NCBI GenBank assembly: GCA_033439265.1
Contig: JAVTVX010000035.1
Coordinates: 11,434,001-11,498,000 of the forward strand
Source of the DNA: Dillenia suffruticosa
Lineage: Eukaryota > Streptophyta > Magnoliopsida > Dilleniales > Dilleniaceae
Length of the DNA stretch: 64,000 nt
Direction of reading: 5' to 3'
Shown: positions 59,141-64,000 of the stretch, in pieces
How the letters are laid out: every line of letters begins with the position of its first letter
How positions within the stretch are numbered: the stretch's first letter is position 1
Notes under the pieces: generated by a model
The model's input: the letters and a program-made list of their open reading frames with translations, nothing else
The model's database searches: none
What the model was told of the DNA's origin: nothing
Made by a program: the position numbers and the translations under genes

Positions 59141-59778
59141 CTTAGATGGCCCTTGGCTCAGTGATAGGAATGCATATGCTGTTCTTCATATTAGGAATGT
59201 GTATGCTGTTCTTAATTATCTTAATCAAGGCCCTGTTACTTGCATATTACTTGCTGTTCTTCATAACTTCCTTCATTTGTGGCCACCTGGAAGTTTCTTG
59301 GCTGGGTTCTTTGCTTGCTTATTTTGTTTCTTCCGGTACATGTTTCATTAGCGATAGCTAGTGGATCGGGACTTAGTTGAAAATCACCAAATTCTTATTT
59401 TAATCATTTCCAAACCCTACTGTAAAATAATAACAAAATACCCTCATAAATTAAAAAAAAAAAAACAAAAAATCCAACTCACAATTGTCAATTGCCAAAG
59501 TATTGTCCAACTCACCCTCAATTAGCATCTCAAAGATTATAGTAGTCATGTTGAAGAAATGAAAAATGAGAGGGCTGAAAATGCTTTAAAGACAATTAGC
59601 AACCTAAAATGAAAAAGAAGATAGGTATAAGGAAAAATGAGATAGAAGATAGAAGTTGAGAAACGAAGATAGAAATTTTTGGCTCTCTCAATATCCTTGA
59701 AATTTGTGATCAAATATTGTGTCATCAACACCATTTATTTTTGTGGCCCCTTCACTCAGTACCATAATTAATCCTCAT

Positions 59779-59810
<32 letters not shown>

Positions 59811-62709
59811 ACTGGTTGAGATATTTATATTTTATAAATCACCTGCGTATGTCAATTTTCTTCATATACATATATATATATATATATATAATTATTGGAT
59901 CAACTATATATCAATATATATCGATATATTATTAGGTGATTGAGAGAATATAAAACTTTTATAAAAAAATATTATGAAAAATAAATAATAAAAAATGATA
60001 TTATCATAAATTATATTTCTTCACCAACATCCTTTGAATTTTTATATGAAATTTGGACAGGAGAAAAGGGAAAAAGAGAATAGAAATGTAAAAGTGCAAA
60101 TGTTGGATGGAAAAGACAAGGGAAAAACAACAAAATAGCTAAAGAGTCCTTCAAAGTGGTGTGAGTTGTGGAATAAAGGCAGAGGATTATGAAGAATAAA
60201 GTGATTTTTGGATCATTTAACAAAAGAATCACTAAGATTCATCTTTTCCTGATTTTTGCTTCAATAGGGAAATTTGTACGAAAACAACGAGAATCAACCT
60301 TTATCCTACTAAGGGGAAGGCCATTTTTGAAAACGTTGATATATTTTTGTGAAGAGATCAATGGCATAATGTTGCTTCCACAGTGTTGTTGCAATTCATT
60401 CATATTATTTGAAGTCGTGATCATAGGCATGTTTGATTTGCATGTAATGAGGCAACTGATTTCATGGGGTTTCGTAAGTTGATTCTCTTGTGTTTGTCTT
60501 GATGGGGTGTAAGAGCAATTTTAAAAAATGTTAATGTTTTAGAAGATATAGGTAACCCTTTCTCCTCAGTGCTGGTGACATTCATTCATTTTTTTGTAAA
60601 ATTGCAATCATGGATATGTTTGATTGCATGTGAAGAGGCAACTTGGGAATCTTTTGATTTATTTTGGTTGGGGTGTAATAGCAATTTTGAATCTGTCTAT
60701 ATTTGAGTGTAGTTTTGTGAAGGAAGTGTGACCACACTTAGGAGGTTTGTAGAGTAAATGGGTATTTTGTGAACTGCAGCAATGCTTACAGTTGATGATG
60801 ATGAGTTCTGGGAAAGGGGTTTCGCCTGTGGAATATGGGGAATTACCTGCTTTGCAAGATATCTGTTTTTAAACATGATGATACATTTAATTTTAGGTGC
60901 AGAAAGTCTTAGTTTACTGATATCGATCTACCCGTAATTAAACACTATATTCAATATTATGTGAATCTAACAATTTCGTGGAAGCTTTTTGTATTGAAAA
61001 TGAAATTCGTTCATTTAAACATATGATAATAAGATTTTATAACAAATTAATTGTTTTTTTATAAATAAATTCTTGATTGGAGTAGTACAAAAAATATAAC
61101 AAGTTGTTATTTTAATCAAGAATTTTATTTATAAGCATGAGAGGTTGACAATCTATTATCACAAGCATATTTAAGCTAATATTCATCATTTTGTGGTATT
61201 AGACAAGATATCAAGAATTTTTTATAAATTCTTTTGATGATAAAAAAACAATCAATTTGTTAATGGCACTTCTATGATCTTTATTTATTTATTTTTAAGT
61301 ATAGCTTTAGGTGGTATGCTTGTGATCAGAGTGACAATTCTGTGATGAGAAAAATTGGGGTAAATACCAGCTTAAATCTGGTAAGGCGAGAGTGCTATCG
61401 TTGTCTTTGGCTAGTAGCTTGATGATAATGACACTTCTATGATCTTGAAAGAACTTGTACTTTCCCTAATTTTGTGTTAAATTGTGCTAATAAGTTTAAT
61501 GAACTTTAAAATCTTTGAATTGAAATGAGTTGTCGATACATTGAGTTTATAAGTTTAATTTTGTTTTTCATAAAAAAGGTATGCCTTTTGCATACAGTTC
61601 CATTCACTCGAGGATAAGCAAAGCTTTAAATATGTGGGTATTGATAACTCATTATTTGTCCACAATGTTTAGCAGAATTAGGGGACGTTTGAGCATGGTA
61701 TGTCATATTTCTAATACAAATTTACGTCATATGCTTTTTATGCTTTTTAAATCATTATGAGTGAAAAATGCATGTGTTTGGATCCAAAAAGAGCTGACAT
61801 GAAGTCTTGGGAGGGAGGAGATAGGCATAAAGAGAAGAAAATGCCAGAAAACTAGAGAGTGGTATGGACCAATGAATTATGGTTAAATGATATTATTCTT
61901 TTCCCTTTTTATATAAATTTTGAATTCAAATTTTTTCGATATATCAAAATAATAAAAAACTAAAAAGGGGTGTGGCGTTTTTCTAAACTACCGTGGCACT
62001 GCCTATAGAAAATCAGAATTTAATATTTAAGCCAAAAGATTGCATCACTTTCAAAAGGACCACAGGACATCTTGTAAAAACTCAAAATTCTATCGCAAAA
62101 ATATCGTGGCACTTTCAAAAATGCCACGGCACTTTTAGATACATGGGTTACTGGAATTTTTTTCCTTTTTTTTTTGTTTTAACCTGTCAATACCTGATTA
62201 CATTGATTAATTCGATCCGAGTGATATAAAATCTTTTTTAGGATTGTCTCTCTTAAATTTTTTTATTTTTTTTTATAAGTCAAATTTGAGATTTATGATT
62301 AAAGAAATACATCATTAACTATTATAGTCTGATGAATTTCTATCATTATGTAAAACTTTTCATTCTTTCTCAATACTTTGGCACGTGAACAAGAGGCAAA
62401 GGGACAGGCATAAGTGAAAATTGTAAAAATTAACTTTTTTTAAGAACTAATTTAAATCATTATTATTCTCAATAGAAATCTATTTTTTATTTTTTTTAAC
62501 TGTTCAGTCCCATCACCGACTGACTCTCTTCGTGAGAAGTTGTAAAACCTGGTGTCAATTTTCTCTCCGTCTTTCTCGTGGCTTGTGCAGGGAACAATAG
62601 AGGAGCACTTTAGGTTTACGCGCCTCTTTCTTTTCTCTCCCCTGCTCTGCGTAGAAAGGCCTATTAGTCTCTTTCCTCTCTCTTTCCTCTCTGGTAGAAG
62701 AACAAAGGA
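59141..62709. other. Intergenic DNA, no gene recognised
   Basis: AT-rich with a CT microsatellite at about 59781-59808 and a TA run at about 59868-59890. Open frames up to 97 codons lack family features. Near 62100-62135 GTGGCACTTTCAAAAATGCCAC is a small inverted repeat, perhaps part of a MITE. The last 200 bases hold the presumed NOL10 promoter and leader, CT-rich near 62625-62690. Confidence 0.4.
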
Positions 62710-63284
62710 ATGGCGTACCAAGGAGGAACACTGAAGTCGACGTCGATAAATGGAGTAAAGGTCTACACAATCGCTAGCCAACATCGTTCTCTGGCGACAT
62801 GGCTTCCTCCCAAGAAAGTCAAATCTCTTCGCAAAAACAAAGGTTCCCTTCAATTTTTTTTCCTTACTTTTCTTTTCTTTTCTTTTCCTTTTAATCGCAT
62901 GGTTTCGGAATGAATTTTGCGGCTGCAACACTGTAGGTACTTTTTTTCTCTTCTATTAATGGGTTTTCTCCATTCAATTTTTGGTATTTACCGACAGATT
63001 ACATGCGAAGGGTCGAACTGATTCAAGAGTTGAGGTTTGAGGTAGCTACAAAAAAAATCAAATTTACCCCTGATGGTCAATATCTTATTGCTACAGGTTC
63101 TTCACCTCTCGCTTTCTATTTTTGTTTTAATTCAATGTTTGAGCTACATGGGAATCGTTTCATTGTGCGGGTGACTTCCTGTCGAATTTCAGGGACTTAT
63201 AAACCAAAAGTTAAAGTATATGAATTGGGGCAATTGTCACTCAAGGTTGAGAGAGTGTTTGATGCTGATATCATCGATTTTGAG
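62710..63284 (+). CDS. NOL10: NOL10 (nucleolar protein 10), first three exons
   Basis: Exons are 62710-62842, 62998-63096 and 63193-63284, with GT-AG introns of 155 and 96 bp and continuous frame. The product starts GGTLKSTSINGVKVYTI, continues SLATWLPPKKVKSLRKNK, then DYMRRVELIQELRFEVATKK, PDGQYLIATGTYKPKVKVYE and DADIIDFE, the conserved N-terminus of the WD40-repeat nucleolar protein NOL10 (yeast Enp2), an SSU-processome factor for 18S rRNA maturation. The start ATG has G at -3 and +4. Exon 3 ends in phase 0 at GAG|GTATTG. Exon 4 and beyond are not in the window, so the gene is cut by the right edge. Intron 2 is a multiple of three without a stop, so retention would stay in frame. Confidence 0.92.
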
Positions 63285-63589
63285 GTATTGTAATACTATT
63301 TGTGCATCCTAGATTTTAATACCATTATTGCTTTTCAAGCTGTTTTGTGTGTAATAGGACGCTTAATTTTGTATATATGAAATGTTGGTGTTAAACTTTT
63401 GTCATGGCATACCTAGAAGGCACATGACATCCCATGATAACGTTATAAAAATTGTAACTCTCGTTTTAGGTTAAGAAGTGTGGTATTGTGTCATGTTCAA
63501 AGAATATGTCTCGATGTGCAACATAGTGCTATCATATGCTTGACATCTTTCCACTTGGTTAGAGATGGGGAGTTAAACAGTCTTTGCTT

Positions 63590-64000
63590 TCTAAATGAAC
63601 TAGGGATGCAAAACCAAAAACATACAAAATCAATAATTCAAAACAAAACAAAAGGGCTACATCTACGCTTAAAGTCTCACTAGTGCCCAAAAAGTAAAGG
63701 CATATAACCACTTATCTTTTAAAGAGTCTATAGAGCTCTCTCTACCCTCAAAAGATCTAGTACTGTGTTCACACCACACAATCCAAAAAATAACTAAAGG
63801 AACTATTACGAAAAACCTTTCTTCACTTCATGCATAGGAAAATATGACGAAATCCAAATGTCATCTTGAATACACCCCGCCACCACCCTTGAATATCCAA
63901 GAAAACCTAAAACCAAATTCCATAACTCACTCACCCACGGACAATGTAATTGAGGATGACGAACAAACTTCATCTCAGATTTGCACGTATAACACTGATT
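63590..64000 (-). pseudogene. LINE (non-LTR retrotransposon) 3' fragment in NOL10 intron 3
   Basis: Minus strand from the right edge: C-Y-T-C-K-S-E, then H-x-Q-L-H-C-P-W-V-S-E-L-W-N-L-V-L-G-F-L-G, the C-x2-C...H-x4-C pattern of the zinc-binding (zf-RVT) tail of plant L1-type reverse transcriptases. Stops follow, then a T/G-rich 3' trailer down to about 63590. The 5' part lies beyond the window. It is antisense to NOL10. A clear poly-A tail and target duplication were not identified. Confidence 0.65.

Overview
This is a gene-poor, repeat-rich stretch of a flowering-plant nuclear genome, most likely a eudicot. The evidence is an AT-rich background, spliced housekeeping genes with short GT-AG introns and plant-type protein sequences, and plant transposon families: Ty3/gypsy of Tekay/Del type, Ty1/copia, CACTA, hAT, Helitron and a LINE. 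No rRNA or canonical tRNA gene, CRISPR array or bacterial-style operon was seen.

Layout. 1-4.35 kb: decayed LTR-like direct repeats with a 61-bp tandem array. 4.64-13.96 kb: one Ty3/gypsy element on the minus strand with long LTRs, a tRNA primer site, and a broken gag-pol that lost RNase H and the integrase core. 15.44-21.09 kb: a second, related gypsy-type element with a perfect 5-bp target duplication, one truncated LTR and almost no coding sequence. 21.1-23.4 kb: no recognisable gene. 23.45 kb: an unidentified possible exon. 24.3-28.6 kb: EMG1/NEP1 (18S rRNA pseudouridine N1-methyltransferase), seven exons on the minus strand with a telo-box upstream, but with an in-frame TAG near the end of exon 1. 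29.7-31.2 kb: non-autonomous hAT-like element with an 8-bp target duplication. 31.27-32.49 kb: CACTA-type MITE. 32.86-39.21 kb: full-length but decayed Ty1/copia element with matching LTRs and an AATAG target duplication. About 41.5-57.2 kb (possibly from 39.5 kb): a large Helitron with a textbook 3' hairpin plus CTAG end. 58.1-59.1 kb: copia gag-protease remnant. 62.7 kb to the right edge: first three exons of a NOL10 homologue (nucleolar protein 10), with a LINE 3' fragment in its third intron.

The two host genes both act in small-subunit ribosome biogenesis: EMG1 modifies 18S rRNA and NOL10 is an SSU-processome/early pre-rRNA factor. They lie about 34 kb apart with only transposons between them, so a shared function from clustering is not implied.

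The least ordinary region is the Helitron. It carries the C-terminal half of a PIF1-like helicase (one intron, one single-base frameshift in an A run), a possible RPA-like segment, a possible B3-like domain, and an intact two-exon 643-codon reading frame on the opposite strand with a transposon-associated N-terminal domain and a coiled-coil tail. It is also scattered with clusters of an alternating GTTCTGC/GCAGAAC motif. Near the 3' end these become a roughly 29-bp unit that is palindromic in two registers, set inside subterminal repeats of about 1.05-1.13 kb. I found these clusters only inside this element.

Limits: everything is read by eye. No alignment, database search or expression data were available. 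Splice sites for EMG1, NOL10, the helicase and the 643-codon frame are supported by GT-AG signals and continuous frame. Other boundaries are approximate.
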